Below, piece after piece: positions 18,963 to 28,092 of a stretch of DNA of 64,000 bases. Under the pieces are notes generated by a model. That model was not told the origin of the DNA. It did no database searches and was given only the letters and a program-made list of their open reading frames with translations. Numbering within the stretch: position 1 is the stretch's first letter; each line of letters opens with the position of its first letter. The translations under genes were made by a program, and so were the position numbers. Source of the DNA: Aridibacter sp965216195 (GTDB lineage: Bacteria; Acidobacteriota; Blastocatellia; Pyrinomonadales; Pyrinomonadaceae); the NCBI GenBank assembly GCA_965216195.1, contig OZ244151.1, positions 2,232,001 through 2,296,000 of the forward strand, given 5' to 3'.

Positions 18963-19548
18963 CGACATAAATGTGACTTTTTTTTAACTTGACCACACGT
19001 CAGTACTTCTTTTACACATAAATTGATTTAGACGAGGACTTAAGGGTCTTATTATCAATCGTTTCCCATTCCATTTTCATTTCTTGGAAATGGCATATTG
19101 GCTCAGTTTTTCTTCTTTATAAGAACGCTTTACTTCGCCATTTTTTTTGGTCGGTCGACGACGACGTGTTAGCCTTTAGATTTTGCATGGGTCATTCCTT
19201 CTTAAACTCGATCACTTAAAGCTAGCGTTTGTATTGAGCAAGAAGAGCATAGATTCCGGCTGTCATCTTTTTGATCGGAGCTGACAGAGCTAATCTCGGC
19301 GGATTCACGAACATTGGGTATGCCAAAATGGAAAGAAAGTTTTTCATTTCAAACCGACTTCTCGGGTAAACAATAATGACGAATTATGTGTGTGCATCGA
19401 ATTGGAGGCAATTTGGTTGGATCGGTGCCATTTGCGATCCTTCCGTCATTGCAAGTGTCACATTTCGCTGAACTAATCATTCATTTATGACGCGTTATTA
19501 AGAAAGCGTTCTCACCAATTCAAGCAGAAAAGAGGAGATGAAATTGAT
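18963..19548. other. Gene-poor stretch
   Basis: No convincing gene. On the minus strand there is a 41-codon open frame (ATG at about 19349) encoding a hydrophobic peptide, and downstream of it a 23-codon frame with AAGGAA before its ATG. Both are too short to call. Confidence 0.4.
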
Positions 19549-20397
19549 ATGCGAATAGTAAAGTCAATTATCGCGATAAGTGTAATTCTACTCGTTGTGG
19601 AATTTGTCCAAGCGACGGAGATCTACGAAGCTACCGTTGATGGATTGAGAGTCAGGAGTAGCCCTTCTACCTCTTCCGAAATTAAAGGCTCGTTAAAGAA
19701 AGGGAACCCAGTTCATGTCGTCAGGATTGCGGAATCTCATACGCTACCCGATGGCAGGAAAGGAAACTGGGTTGAGATTCGAAATTGGGGCATTTCCGGA
19801 TTTGTATCCGACATCTTTTTAAGAAAGCGTTGGTCATCGTCAGATTGCGCCGAACGGGCAGGTCGACATTCGCCCAAAGTTTCGACATTACTGAGTGATC
19901 ATCCCGCAGCCTCAAGAAACCGGATTCTATTCATTGATAAGACGGAGATGAGCCTTTATGTGTTTGAGGGGCAGAGCTTCAAAAGATGTTTCGTCGTGGG
20001 GCTTTCAGCAAAGCCGATGAACAACAAGGACGGATCCGATGGGACGCCGCTAGGAGCACACAAGATCCATGAGAAATCGGGCGCTAGTGCCGAAAAATTT
20101 AGGGTTTTTACCGGTCGCAAACCAGATCCGAAAACGATTACAGCAAGGCCGAATGAGTCCGAGGCCGAAAGAAAGAAGGCGTTGGTTTTGTCTCGAGTAA
20201 TTTGGATTACGGGATTAGAGCGAAAAAACAGGGGGAATCATAGCAGGTGGGTTTATCTGCACGGTACAAATCGCGAGCATTTTCTCGGATTTGGCCACAA
20301 TAGTGGTGGTTGCATTCGAATGATGAACGATGACGTAATTGAACTTTTCCGCGATGATTCACCGCTTAACGGAACACTTATTTGGTTGCAGCGTTAA
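19549..20397 (+). CDS. SH3b-domain L,D-transpeptidase (YkuD family)
   Basis: A signal peptide (residues 1-22) precedes a bacterial SH3 domain (about 27-88, EATVDGLRVRSSPS) and a C-terminal YkuD catalytic domain (about 122-282). The catalytic signature is present: H238-G-T, then S252-G-G-C255-I-R-M. Enzymes of this family make 3-3 peptidoglycan cross-links or attach lipoproteins to peptidoglycan, using the cysteine as nucleophile in the periplasm. In this island context it may be cargo rather than housekeeping. The second glycine replaces the more common histidine in the SHGC motif. Confidence 0.88.
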   Translation: MRIVKSIIAISVILLVVEFVQATEIYEATVDGLRVRSSPSTSSEIKGSLKKGNPVHVVRIAESHTLPDGRKGNWVEIRNWGISGFVSDIFLRKRWSSSDCAERAGRHSPKVSTLLSDHPAASRNRILFIDKTEMSLYVFEGQSFKRCFVVGLSAKPMNNKDGSDGTPLGAHKIHEKSGASAEKFRVFTGRKPDPKTITARPNESEAERKKALVLSRVIWITGLERKNRGNHSRWVYLHGTNREHFLGFGHNSGGCIRMMNDDVIELFRDDSPLNGTLIWLQR

Positions 20398-20595
20398 TTA
20401 TGTTCCGCAGGCTGCCTTTTCCTGTGAATCACAAAGGTGAAATTTAGACAAAGCCATTTGCCGAACACAAATGGCACTTTAGCAGAAGATCAAAGGAGAT
20501 CTTACGGGTATATTAGGTTTACTTTCGGTCTATATCGACGGCACGTTCCTACAACAGAAAAATTGCTCTGGAAAGAATTTTCACGCTAGCTCTGC

Positions 20596-21087
20596 GTGAT
20601 TGTTTGTCGGAGATCCAAAATAAAATGGTTTATCACACAACATCATATGCATCGTGGGTATACTCGAGCTTTTGGTAGCGAGCACACTCTAGCTGATATT
20701 GAAGCAGATTTTCTATTTGGGTACATATTTTTCGAAGAACGATGGTTAGAGAAACATTATAAGGAAGGAGCTCAACGAGCAGCACTGTACTCGTTAAGGG
20801 TTTGTCTCAGTAACAGACAGCCCCCTGTATTTCTACCTAATCCCAAAGGGGAACAAATGAAGCGTTGGAGTTCAGAGGTTATCAAATCAGGTGGTCTAGA
20901 CATCTACAATAATATTAACCATTCTTGGCGTCCTGTGGTTGACGCTGGAACGAAAACTATAAACGATCTTTTTTCGGAATATGCGCTTCCTATTAAGTTT
21001 CGCCAAGTTTACAACGATGAAGCTGCAAACGTTGTGGTTGGAACTGCAGGTGCCACTTTCTATGTCTTTTGGAATAGCCGGATTTAA
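20596..21087 (+). CDS. Protein of unknown function
   Basis: The frame encodes up to 163 residues from a GTG; an internal ATG at 20647 (MHRGYTRAF) may be the true start. Composition is protein-like, with aromatic and charged helices (DIEADFLFGYIFFEERWLEK), and no motif is recognised. No clear ribosome-binding site is visible before either start. Confidence 0.45.
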   Translation: MIVCRRSKIKWFITQHHMHRGYTRAFGSEHTLADIEADFLFGYIFFEERWLEKHYKEGAQRAALYSLRVCLSNRQPPVFLPNPKGEQMKRWSSEVIKSGGLDIYNNINHSWRPVVDAGTKTINDLFSEYALPIKFRQVYNDEAANVVVGTAGATFYVFWNSRI

Positions 21088-21326
21088 GCTCTTACACCGC
21101 AAACCTCAAATCTGAGAAAATCACTATTAACGCATATTTACTTTTTACGATTTTTTTTCGGAATATCTTTCCCGTATGCCTTTGAGTGAAAACCAATTTA
21201 CTCCCATAAAATCAAGATCAGGTGTCATCTGTACCTTTATCGCTTTGATAGATGCTTCCGCGGCGTGCGCTCATTTTTATCGGACTTTCTTGACTGAACT
21301 ATCGCGTTAATAGATGGAGGAACTTC

Positions 21327-22502
21327 GTGATGATATTTCTAAACGATATCAAGCAGCTTTTTAGGAGCAAGTTAGGCTTATGCTGGCGATGTATGGCTAT
21401 TGCTTTTCTGCTAACAGTAGCCGCTTGGGTGATACTGGCTATCGTCGCTCTTTGGCTACATAATCCGATTTTAAATTGGGTAGGATTCTTGGTTGCCTTG
21501 GGAGTCACGATTCTATTGCTCGCCCATCTGATCGCACGTCTTGTGAAAGTTGTACTGCCAATTCGACGAGCGCTAGAGACGATGAACGTTATTGATGTGA
21601 CCCTAAGTGTCGATTCATTAGATTCAAATGAGGTAAGGATTGCAATTGACCAGGACGGCATTGGGCTGACCTATGAAGGTGCCGTCGCTTCGGGAAAACG
21701 ATTCTATACTCTCAAAACCAACGACAGCAGGGAACTGTTATCAGTCCGAAAAATCGACGACAAGATTGAAACGACGATCCTAGGCGGGCGTTTAACGATA
21801 AGTGAACCGGAAAGCTCTTATTCCAAAGAGATGTTTTCTGCCGATACCGACACGCAGTCCAAACACTTTCGCAAATATTCAACAGTCAATGGAGATAGGG
21901 AATCTTTGGAACAATTGCAGACTAATCCATCGTTTGCACTCTTGGGCATATTCTCAAAAAGTTTCGGACGGCTTGGATTTTCCGGGCAATCCCACTCCGC
22001 AATTTTACCCCTCCATTTTTTGGCGCTGGGTGCCGCGAAGTTTCGCACGGATCAAAATGGTGATAGTCAACCGGACGGAAAGCCCGATGGAGATGGAGAA
22101 CCAGAGGTTGTGTACCGGATCAGACATCCCTTTCCACCCATAAACTATTGGGAACTGTTTTTTGGACGACCTGATACGGTAGACTGCAATCCTCAACTTC
22201 CTGGTTCCGATCTCGTGTTATTGCCGGGGCATGAAGAGCTTTGGAGCGGCGGGTGCGGAGGTGGAAGCGATTGCCCAACTAGAGGGACGGAGAGTTGTGA
22301 TCGATATCCCGATTGTAAAAATGGCTGCGCGGGCATGTGCGGAAATGGATGTAATTGCTGGCGAGAGGTGTGTGGAGATTGTTGCTACCATGACGGCTGT
22401 GCTGCGCATGACGATTGGTGCAGTGGGGGGTCGCTACTTGGGATATTGAGGTGTGTTTACACGGCTCCAATTGCAATTGAATGTAGAGTGCATCCTGATT
22501 AA
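21327..22502 (+). CDS. Membrane protein with cysteine-rich, phospholipase A2-like C-terminus
   Basis: GGAGG lies six bases before the GTG at 21327 (nine before the ATG that follows). Two membrane helices occupy about residues 24-72. A soluble region follows, then a cysteine-rich C-terminus of about 90 residues with around 16 cysteines. It contains CCYHDGCAAHDDWC, which resembles the Cys-Cys-x-x-His-Asp active-site helix of secreted phospholipase A2 (His/Asp pair). Bacterial proteins with VCGDCCYH-type motifs exist, but lipase activity here is inferred from the motif only. A linker contains DQNGDSQPDGKPDGDGEPE, an acidic and probably calcium-binding stretch, which would fit a calcium-dependent lipase. 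Confidence 0.7.
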   Translation: MMIFLNDIKQLFRSKLGLCWRCMAIAFLLTVAAWVILAIVALWLHNPILNWVGFLVALGVTILLLAHLIARLVKVVLPIRRALETMNVIDVTLSVDSLDSNEVRIAIDQDGIGLTYEGAVASGKRFYTLKTNDSRELLSVRKIDDKIETTILGGRLTISEPESSYSKEMFSADTDTQSKHFRKYSTVNGDRESLEQLQTNPSFALLGIFSKSFGRLGFSGQSHSAILPLHFLALGAAKFRTDQNGDSQPDGKPDGDGEPEVVYRIRHPFPPINYWELFFGRPDTVDCNPQLPGSDLVLLPGHEELWSGGCGGGSDCPTRGTESCDRYPDCKNGCAGMCGNGCNCWREVCGDCCYHDGCAAHDDWCSGGSLLGILRCVYTAPIAIECRVHPD

Positions 22503-22511
22503 TCAATCCAA

Positions 22512-22726
22512 TATCTAGGGTTCAAATCCACCACCGGGCTCAATTATATTGGGCAGGTTTCTACTGATGGAGGCAATATTTGGCCGCTCCCTCTCAAAAA
22601 GCCCAACCGACTCAAAACTGAAAGTCCTCTATGTTGAGTGATGGAGTAAAAGATAAGAAACTTTTACTAATAAAACTAAGGGACTTCTCTAATACGGAAG
22701 GACTTCCGATTGAAGATGACCTTTAA
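22512..22726 (+). pseudogene. Frameshifted C-terminal fragment of the 917-residue secreted protein family
   Basis: In one frame 22533-22580 reads TGLNYIGQVSTDGGNIW, matching TGLKYIGQISFDEGKTW of the gene at 12454-15207. After a stop at about 22633, the neighbouring frame reads KKLLLIKLRDFSNTEGLPIE up to the stop at 22724-22726, matching the other protein's last residues (KLIYIKLRDFPDTRGFPLP). It is therefore a broken paralogue of that gene. Confidence 0.82.
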
Positions 22727-23188
22727 AATCAAGATAGATCACTCAACCCCTGAGCGGTCGTGCCTCGTGTTTTGAAAACGCTAGGTGAAACTGGAGCTGC
22801 TCGATTTCGGGAGTCAGGCAGCTCTTGGATTCTGTCTAGAAACTTAGAAGTTCCGACTAAATTGATTGGTCGTCTAAGGAATTTACTGTAGTAAAAAATG
22901 TAGTAACTAGCTGCGCTCAAGGAAGTGCAGGGAGGAACACACCCTTGCGATAAACCCTTTATTTTGTACGTTTATGTGCATTCGTGACCTTCGGTGAACA
23001 TGCAGTTTAGATATCTGACAGACATGAGGTCAGACGTCAGATCTCCTTCGGCTCCGCCAATAACTAAGTGCTGCAAACACTACCATCAAAGCCTCTTGCC
23101 TTATTACAACTGATGCTCAGGGGCTTTGCTTGCACTCAAAACGCCAAATCTGCTCAAATGCCATCGAATTCGTGAGACAAATTGTGAG
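22727..23188. other. Gene-poor stretch
   Basis: No gene, terminator or repeat that I can support in these 460 bases. Confidence 0.4.
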
Positions 23189-23305
23189 GTGAGCATAAAA
23201 ACAAAAGAAGAAATTCTTACATTCTGTTTGGCGCAAAACCGGTACGGAAGCTACTACCTGTTCGTTCAGTATTCTTATAAAGACTTAAAGGAAATATCGA
23301 GCTAA
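23189..23305 (+). CDS. Possible 38-residue small protein
   Basis: A GTG start directly after GTGAG opens a short frame encoding KTKEEILTFCLAQNRYGSYY... ending KDLKEISS. Its composition is protein-like, with aromatics and charged helices. It lies 215 bases upstream of the XRE-RuvC-recombinase operon. No family is known to me. Confidence 0.3.
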   Translation: MSIKTKEEILTFCLAQNRYGSYYLFVQYSYKDLKEISS

Positions 23306-23519
23306 CGAGGCGGGCTTTTTTCGACTCAGATTTACTATCCTGATTTTCTATTTGCTTAAGACAAAATATTACGAAAAGTAACACGTTTTAGTTATTCCTG
23401 TGGATAACTAATTAATTTTTTCGTTCAATTCCGCAAACAGTTCCTCAATTGCCAACCTGCCACAAATTTTTTCTGGTTGCTACGATTTGTTTAATAAGCA
23501 TAATTAACAAGAAACAAAG

Positions 23520-23984
23520 ATGCAAAAAGAAAAAAACTTGCGCAAAGCGCGAATAAGAGCCGGACTCGAACGGAAACAAGTTGCGAATCTACTGGGGCAA
23601 AATTCACCGGGATTAATTTCTACGTACGAACGCGGCGAGTACAAGCCAATCCTCAAGACTGCCCTAAAACTTGAAGTAATCTATAGGACACCTTTAAGAA
23701 TCCTCTTCGAATCGCTTTTCAAGGAATGCAAACATGAAGTCCTGGCCCAATGGCAGAAGTATTCTCGCTCCCTTCCGATGCAAGCGTGGTTTCCTCGAAA
23801 TAGAGAACAACTGCGAATGGAAGAGTTTTGCTTTTACGCTGAAATTCTTAAAGGTGAAGCTGCCTCTGATCAGGAGCTTGAAGACGTTCGCAAGCACAAC
23901 GTCGCAATGGTCAACACATTGACAAGACATACGGAAGCGAGAGCTCATGCCGCCGGCGAAAATCTGAATCCAAAGCTGTTTTGA
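23520..23984 (+). CDS. XRE-family helix-turn-helix protein
   Basis: Residues 5-60 form a Cro/C1-type helix-turn-helix (LRKARIRAGLERKQVANLLGQNSPGLISTYERG). The remaining 90 residues are helical and of unknown role. It is the first gene of a tight operon: XRE regulator, RuvC-like nuclease, small basic protein, large serine recombinase. It is therefore a likely repressor of this recombination module. Its stop is a few bases upstream of the next start. Confidence 0.82.
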   Translation: MQKEKNLRKARIRAGLERKQVANLLGQNSPGLISTYERGEYKPILKTALKLEVIYRTPLRILFESLFKECKHEVLAQWQKYSRSLPMQAWFPRNREQLRMEEFCFYAEILKGEAASDQELEDVRKHNVAMVNTLTRHTEARAHAAGENLNPKLF

Positions 23985-23992
23985 CCGAGGTT

Positions 23993-24496
23993 ATGTCAGT
24001 TAGAAAACCATTGATTTTGGGTATTGACCCGGGATCAAGAGAAATCGGCGTCGCTGTATTTTCAGGGAACGAACTTCTTTACTACGCCATAAAATCAATA
24101 AGGCGAAACACGCGAGAGCAAAGACTCTTCAAATTAGCGGCAGTGCTTGATCGTCTATTCGTAGAATATGAAATCGATTGCTTGGCGGTTGAGGAACCTT
24201 ACTATGTTCAGCAGCGAAGTTCGTTTGTTAAAAAGGTCGTCGAAACCATCGGAATAATCGCCAAAAACCAAGGACTCAATGTCGCCATTTATTCTCCTAC
24301 AGAGGTGCGGGACGCAATTTGTGAGAAGCCAAAATCCACAAAACTATTGACGGCCAGACGTTTAGTAGAAATTTACCCCGAATTGGCTCCCCACTTCAAT
24401 CTTCCTCGTATCACACAAAAGCGCTACTACGCTATGCTTTTCGACGCAGTTGCTGTCGGACTAGTTTGCGTTTGGGACATGAACCGGAAACTCTGA
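23993..24496 (+). CDS. RuvC-like Holliday-junction nuclease (RNase H fold)
   Basis: I take the ATG at 23993 (MSVRKPLILGID), preceded by GAGG. The RuvC-like RNase H fold is clear: LGIDPGSREIGVAVF (first acidic residue Asp10), LAVEEPYY (Glu at about 67) and a C-terminal DAVAVGLV (Asp at about 154). Such enzymes resolve four-way junctions. At about 167 residues it is close to RuvC length. It is an accessory gene in the recombinase operon, not the chromosomal ruvC, and no ruvA or ruvB is nearby. A second, truncated homologue lies at 40643-41053. Confidence 0.8.
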   Translation: MSVRKPLILGIDPGSREIGVAVFSGNELLYYAIKSIRRNTREQRLFKLAAVLDRLFVEYEIDCLAVEEPYYVQQRSSFVKKVVETIGIIAKNQGLNVAIYSPTEVRDAICEKPKSTKLLTARRLVEIYPELAPHFNLPRITQKRYYAMLFDAVAVGLVCVWDMNRKL

Positions 24497-24516
24497 GCCA
24501 CCGGATAAAGATTACT

Positions 24517-24702
24517 ATGACTAAAAAACCAAATAATAGAGAAAAGCCAAAGCTGGGAGCGCTTTATCCACACCTGACGGACGAGGAGCGAGCAAGGGTT
24601 GAGTACACGATCCAAAGATACGTGAATCTTGTCTGGCGAATCTATCGACACAGCAAGCGCGCTGAAACCAAAAATATTGACGGAAAATCCTTTAAACGCT
24701 AG
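24517..24702 (+). CDS. Small basic protein preceding the serine recombinase
   Basis: The 61-residue protein has a helical core LTDEERARVEYTIQRYVNLVWRIY and a basic tail. It lies between the RuvC-like gene and the recombinase gene, about 40 bases before the latter. A related but degraded copy (SYVYLVWRIYQRIRKD) is at 32583-32809 and a piece of its tail at 30340-30410, so this gene travels with the recombinase module. It could be a directionality or accessory factor; that is an inference. Confidence 0.72.
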   Translation: MTKKPNNREKPKLGALYPHLTDEERARVEYTIQRYVNLVWRIYRHSKRAETKNIDGKSFKR

Positions 24703-24742
24703 GTTTAAACCGCTTTCAGATAACCAATAATCCTCATCAATA

Positions 24743-26269
24743 ATGTCTCCAAAAGGCTACTTTTCATATGTCCGCGTCTCCACCCAAAGACAGGGGGCAT
24801 CCGGAACATCTTTAGGCGAACAAAGGTCAGCAATTGAGCGATACGCTCAAAGATTTAACCTTCAAATCACAAAAGAGTTTGAGGAACGTGAGACCGCAGC
24901 AAAACACGGGCGTCCCGTGTTTTTAGAGATGCTTCGAGAACTGAAAGGCGGCAAAGCCCGAGGAATAATAATCCATAAAATAGACCGAAGCGCAAGAAAC
25001 TTGCGCGACTGGGCAGACCTCGGTTCGCTAATCGATCATGGAGCAGAGGTCCATTTTGTCAATGAGAGCATTGATCTAACTTCCCGGGGCGGAAGGTTGT
25101 CAGCTGATATTCAAGCCGTTGTTGCGTCAGACTATATTCGCAATCTCCGTGAGGAAACCAAAAAAGGGATTTACGGACGTCTCAAACAGGGATTGTATCC
25201 GTTCCCTGCACCAATTGGCTACTTAGACGTTGGTCCGGGCAAACCCAAGAAGCCGGATCCGGTTAAAGCCCCTCTTGTAAAATCAATTTTCAAGCTGTAC
25301 GCGAGCGGAAATTTCGGACTCAACTCGCTGGTTGAACGTACACACGAGATAGGTTTGACGAACCAGAGCAGACGGAAAATCAGTCGCAATGGACTTGCTT
25401 GTCTTTTAAAGAATCCATTTTATATGGGTTTGATTAGGATTAAGAAGGTTGGAGAGGTCTTTGTTGGAGTTCATAAACCAATCATATCGAAACAACTGTT
25501 TGACGATGTTCAAGCTACGTTCGCCGGAAAAAGAAAACGAAGGATGCACAAACACTCCTATCTATTTAGTCGGCTGATAAAATGCAAGCTATGTGGCCGG
25601 AGCCTGATCGCGGAAAAGCAGAAAGGACGAGTTTACTATCGCTGTCATGTTCGAGAATGCCCGCAGAAATCGATCCGTGAGGACATCATTGAAGAGAGAT
25701 TAATTGATTTGTACAGGAAAGTTCGGATTTCTAAAGCGGAATTCGAACTGCTGAGATCGGAGGCTGTTAAATATCAAGAAAATGCTCCGAAGCTAGCTGA
25801 AAGGGAGCGAAAACAGCTTCAGCTGGAGGAAGCGAAAATTGAGCCAAGGCTAGCACGGCTGGCAGACGCGTACGTTGACGAAGTATTTGATAAAGACACT
25901 TATCTTGCCAAAAAGAATGAGCTTATATTCAAGAGAAAAGATCTCAACGAGAAATTGAAGGAACTGGAGTACAATAAAGCGATTGACATGGACGCCTTTG
26001 AAAAATTCCTCGAACTTCTAAAATCCGCTTATTCAAGCTATAAAAAGGCAACTGATGGTCAAAAACGGGAAATGATAAAAATTACAACCTCGAACCTGTT
26101 TGCCGAGGGGAAATCCCTTAAGATTAAGCTGGAAAAACCGTTTCAGATAGTAGCGGATCGACTACTTGTACCGAGTGGGGTGCCGCGTCGAGCAGCAACT
26201 CGAACTCTTTCCGTATTGTTAAGCCAGCTTTTGGAATTTTTTAGAGGAAATGAAGAAGATATGGATTGA
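24743..26269 (+). CDS. Large serine recombinase
   Basis: The 508-residue protein has a resolvase catalytic domain (about 5-150) with the nucleophile in YVRVSTQRQ (Ser13) and the downstream IIIHKIDRSARN helix. A Recombinase domain (about 165-270), a zinc ribbon (CKLCGRSL...YRCHVRECP, about 285-320) and a coiled-coil C-terminus follow. These enzymes cut and join at short att sites. Its last 32 codons contain a sequence (26175-26243) that is repeated three times downstream with cargo genes in between, so the att site appears to lie within its own 3' end. It is the fourth gene of the XRE-RuvC-small gene operon. Confidence 0.93.
   Translation: MSPKGYFSYVRVSTQRQGASGTSLGEQRSAIERYAQRFNLQITKEFEERETAAKHGRPVFLEMLRELKGGKARGIIIHKIDRSARNLRDWADLGSLIDHGAEVHFVNESIDLTSRGGRLSADIQAVVASDYIRNLREETKKGIYGRLKQGLYPFPAPIGYLDVGPGKPKKPDPVKAPLVKSIFKLYASGNFGLNSLVERTHEIGLTNQSRRKISRNGLACLLKNPFYMGLIRIKKVGEVFVGVHKPIISKQLFDDVQATFAGKRKRRMHKHSYLFSRLIKCKLCGRSLIAEKQKGRVYYRCHVRECPQKSIREDIIEERLIDLYRKVRISKAEFELLRSEAVKYQENAPKLAERERKQLQLEEAKIEPRLARLADAYVDEVFDKDTYLAKKNELIFKRKDLNEKLKELEYNKAIDMDAFEKFLELLKSAYSSYKKATDGQKREMIKITTSNLFAEGKSLKIKLEKPFQIVADRLLVPSGVPRRAATRTLSVLLSQLLEFFRGNEEDMD
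26175..26243 (+). repeat. Recombinase 3'-end repeat R1 (inside the recombinase gene)
   Basis: Contains the invariant core GTCGAGCAGCAACTCGAACT (26187-26206), itself a small dyad (TCGAG-6-CTCGA). It encodes GVPRRAATRT of the recombinase. Related copies are R2 (28093), R3 (30596) and R4 (33809). Confidence 0.92.
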
Positions 26270-26278
26270 CTAGCAGTG

Positions 26279-27172
26279 TTACAAATTTTCTTTTAGGTAA
26301 TCAATCGCTTTCTGAAAATTATTAGCTTCCTCAAGAGCTTGATTTTTGTTTTTATCAAACCATTTAATGTGCTCAGCTTGCTCGGTAATTCTTCGTAATA
26401 CTCCTCGCCATGCAAACTGATCAAATTCGGGAATTTTAGTGAAAGCTTTTAGGTCTTCAGGGGTCGCACTCTCCCACACCAGAGCATCTACGAACATTAT
26501 TCCTTCTGCAAAACCATTTGGAGCCCACGCTGGCGAAAAGTCAATAACCGCCGGAGGTTGTTCTTCATCTAGTAGAAAATTACCAGATAAGTCTCCATGG
26601 ATTAACTGACTTGGTAGATCAAGTGAATTTAGGTGTGGTTCAATCTGCTTGTATAGATCCATGAATTCTTGATCATATTGAAATTCTAGTTTCTGCCACG
26701 CTACTAAATCTGCTGTCGACCATGAACTCTTGGCTGTTCCAATGAAATCGGGTTTAGGGATATTAGCTAATAATTTATGGAACTCCCGACTTGCGATGAG
26801 TTTTTTGTCGTATTGGTTTTTTACGTGTTCGCCTTCAAGAAAGGACCACGCAACGTACTCATCTTCTATCCAATTTCCTTCAGTTGAGCTTATTGGTTTG
26901 GCAAATCTAACCGAAGGATATTCTGGAAGATCCTTGAATACTTCTGCCATCCAAATTGAAAATTCGGCACCCTCAGATGGTTTAAGGATAATATCTCCTG
27001 ATCTGTAGGTTGTTTTTTGACCACCTTGAAGAAGAACCGGTGTTTCTTTCGAATTAAATGCCTTAGCGGTATCAAGGGTTGGAGGAGGTGTTTCTACTCC
27101 ATAAGAGTGTATTTCCTTGCCTTCTTCCTTCCCCTTGGTCTGTTCAGGTGAGTGCGCCTTTTCTTTAGTCAT
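26279..27172 (-). CDS. Aminoglycoside-phosphotransferase-fold kinase
   Basis: The 297-residue protein has the APH/choline-kinase fold signatures: QLIHGDLSGNFLLD (catalytic Asp and Asn, about residues 190-203) and VIDFSPAW (metal-binding Asp, about 210). It also has an N-terminal lobe with QKTTYRSGDIILKP. The substrate cannot be told from sequence; such proteins phosphorylate antibiotics, sugars or other small molecules. The N-terminal 25 residues are charged and disordered-looking. It is cargo block A after the recombinase, convergent with it and only 10 bases from its stop. Confidence 0.8.
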   Translation of the reverse strand: MTKEKAHSPEQTKGKEEGKEIHSYGVETPPPTLDTAKAFNSKETPVLLQGGQKTTYRSGDIILKPSEGAEFSIWMAEVFKDLPEYPSVRFAKPISSTEGNWIEDEYVAWSFLEGEHVKNQYDKKLIASREFHKLLANIPKPDFIGTAKSSWSTADLVAWQKLEFQYDQEFMDLYKQIEPHLNSLDLPSQLIHGDLSGNFLLDEEQPPAVIDFSPAWAPNGFAEGIMFVDALVWESATPEDLKAFTKIPEFDQFAWRGVLRRITEQAEHIKWFDKNKNQALEEANNFQKAIDYLKENL

Positions 27173-27189
27173 TTTTTATGAGAATGTAA

Positions 27190-27852
27190 TTAGCTGTTTC
27201 TAAATAACAAACAATAGCTGTGGTTATTATTTGACCACGATTTGTCTAAGCGACCTTCTTTGAAACACTGAATAAAATCCCTTTCGAACTGTAGGTGTTT
27301 TGAGACTTCCTTGCCAACGTCCCAGGCTAGTGGTGTAGCCGGGTGCCTTTGATCGAAAGTGTTTTCTATTTCAATAACAATAGGAGCATTTTTTTTAGTA
27401 ATTTTTTTAATGTCGGAGTATATTTTACCAATCCCTTTTAAATAGTTTTTATAACTTCCTCGCTTAGTGTATGCAGATAGTGGGTTTTCCTTATCGAAAT
27501 ACCTCATGTATGGGGGAGAGCCCAGCACTAAATCCATTTTGGGTAAATTTAGCTTCTTTATATCTAAGGAGCTGCCGTGGATGATTTTGTGAGGAGGTTT
27601 TAACTTACGTTCTAGCCAGTCAACTTTGTCTTTTTCAAACTCAATTCCGTAGCCTACCCGACCAAGACTTTTTGCAGCTAGTATAGTAGTTCCGAAACCA
27701 GCGAAAGGATCGAAAACTATATCACTTTTTTTGGTATAGGTAGTGATAAATTTTTTGGCCAGTGAGGCTGTGAATCGAACTTGGGAGTCACTAAACTCCT
27801 CCAACTTTGGTTTTTTTGTTGAGAGTACGAACCATGATTTTTTCAAGGGCAT
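27190..27852 (-). CDS. DNA methyltransferase-like protein (SPPY, N4/N6 amino-type)
   Basis: The 220-residue protein has the AdoMet-binding loop FDPFAGFGTTILAAK (about residues 46-60) and the catalytic LGSPPYMRYF (about 109-118). SPPY marks amino-methyltransferases acting on adenine N6 or cytosine N4. The order (AdoMet loop before the catalytic motif) and small size, without a visible target-recognition domain, resemble TRM11/small DNA methylases. It lies upstream of the kinase-fold gene on the same strand, 18 bases apart, so it forms a two-gene block with it. No restriction nuclease is adjacent. Confidence 0.82.
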   Translation of the reverse strand: MPLKKSWFVLSTKKPKLEEFSDSQVRFTASLAKKFITTYTKKSDIVFDPFAGFGTTILAAKSLGRVGYGIEFEKDKVDWLERKLKPPHKIIHGSSLDIKKLNLPKMDLVLGSPPYMRYFDKENPLSAYTKRGSYKNYLKGIGKIYSDIKKITKKNAPIVIEIENTFDQRHPATPLAWDVGKEVSKHLQFERDFIQCFKEGRLDKSWSNNNHSYCLLFRNS

Positions 27853-27920
27853 AAATTATGTTAAATGAACGTATGTATTTAGTATATCAAAGAGGATCGC
27901 TAATACTTTTTATTACTGCA

Positions 27921-28092
27921 AACCCCATAGGGGAGTTGAATAAACACCTTACTTATTTAAGCGAGTTATTTTTATAGTTTCAAAAAAATCGGCATAATAC
28001 AGAAAAGCTCGAACAGGCAATATTGCGACGCGAAGCCAAAACTTATCTTATTTAAGCGCAAAAAAAGACACCCCGAAAGGGTGTTTTTTCTT
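27921..28092. repeat. Conserved spacer C2 preceding R2
   Basis: Aligns over about 170 bases with 30410-30595: CCCC-x3-GGGGA(G/C)T(T/C)GAA box, GGCATAATA, CTCGAAC, GCAATATTG, TTATTTAAGCGCAAAAAAA and a terminator hairpin in the same order. It encodes nothing evident. Confidence 0.7.
28068..28090 (+). terminator. Terminator hairpin in spacer C2
   Basis: ACACCC / GGGTGT stem with a 5-base loop, followed by TTTTTC. The equivalent hairpin in C3 is at 30558-30573. Confidence 0.75.

Noticed and set aside
22512..22540. Possible tRNA T-arm (GGTTCAAATCC)
   Set aside because: No cloverleaf can be folded around it, and it is contiguous with a pseudogene fragment.
23390..23420. DnaA-box-like TGTGGATAA, and a similar one near 39104, as replication origins
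   Set aside because: Single copies without iterons, clustering or an initiator gene that can be identified.
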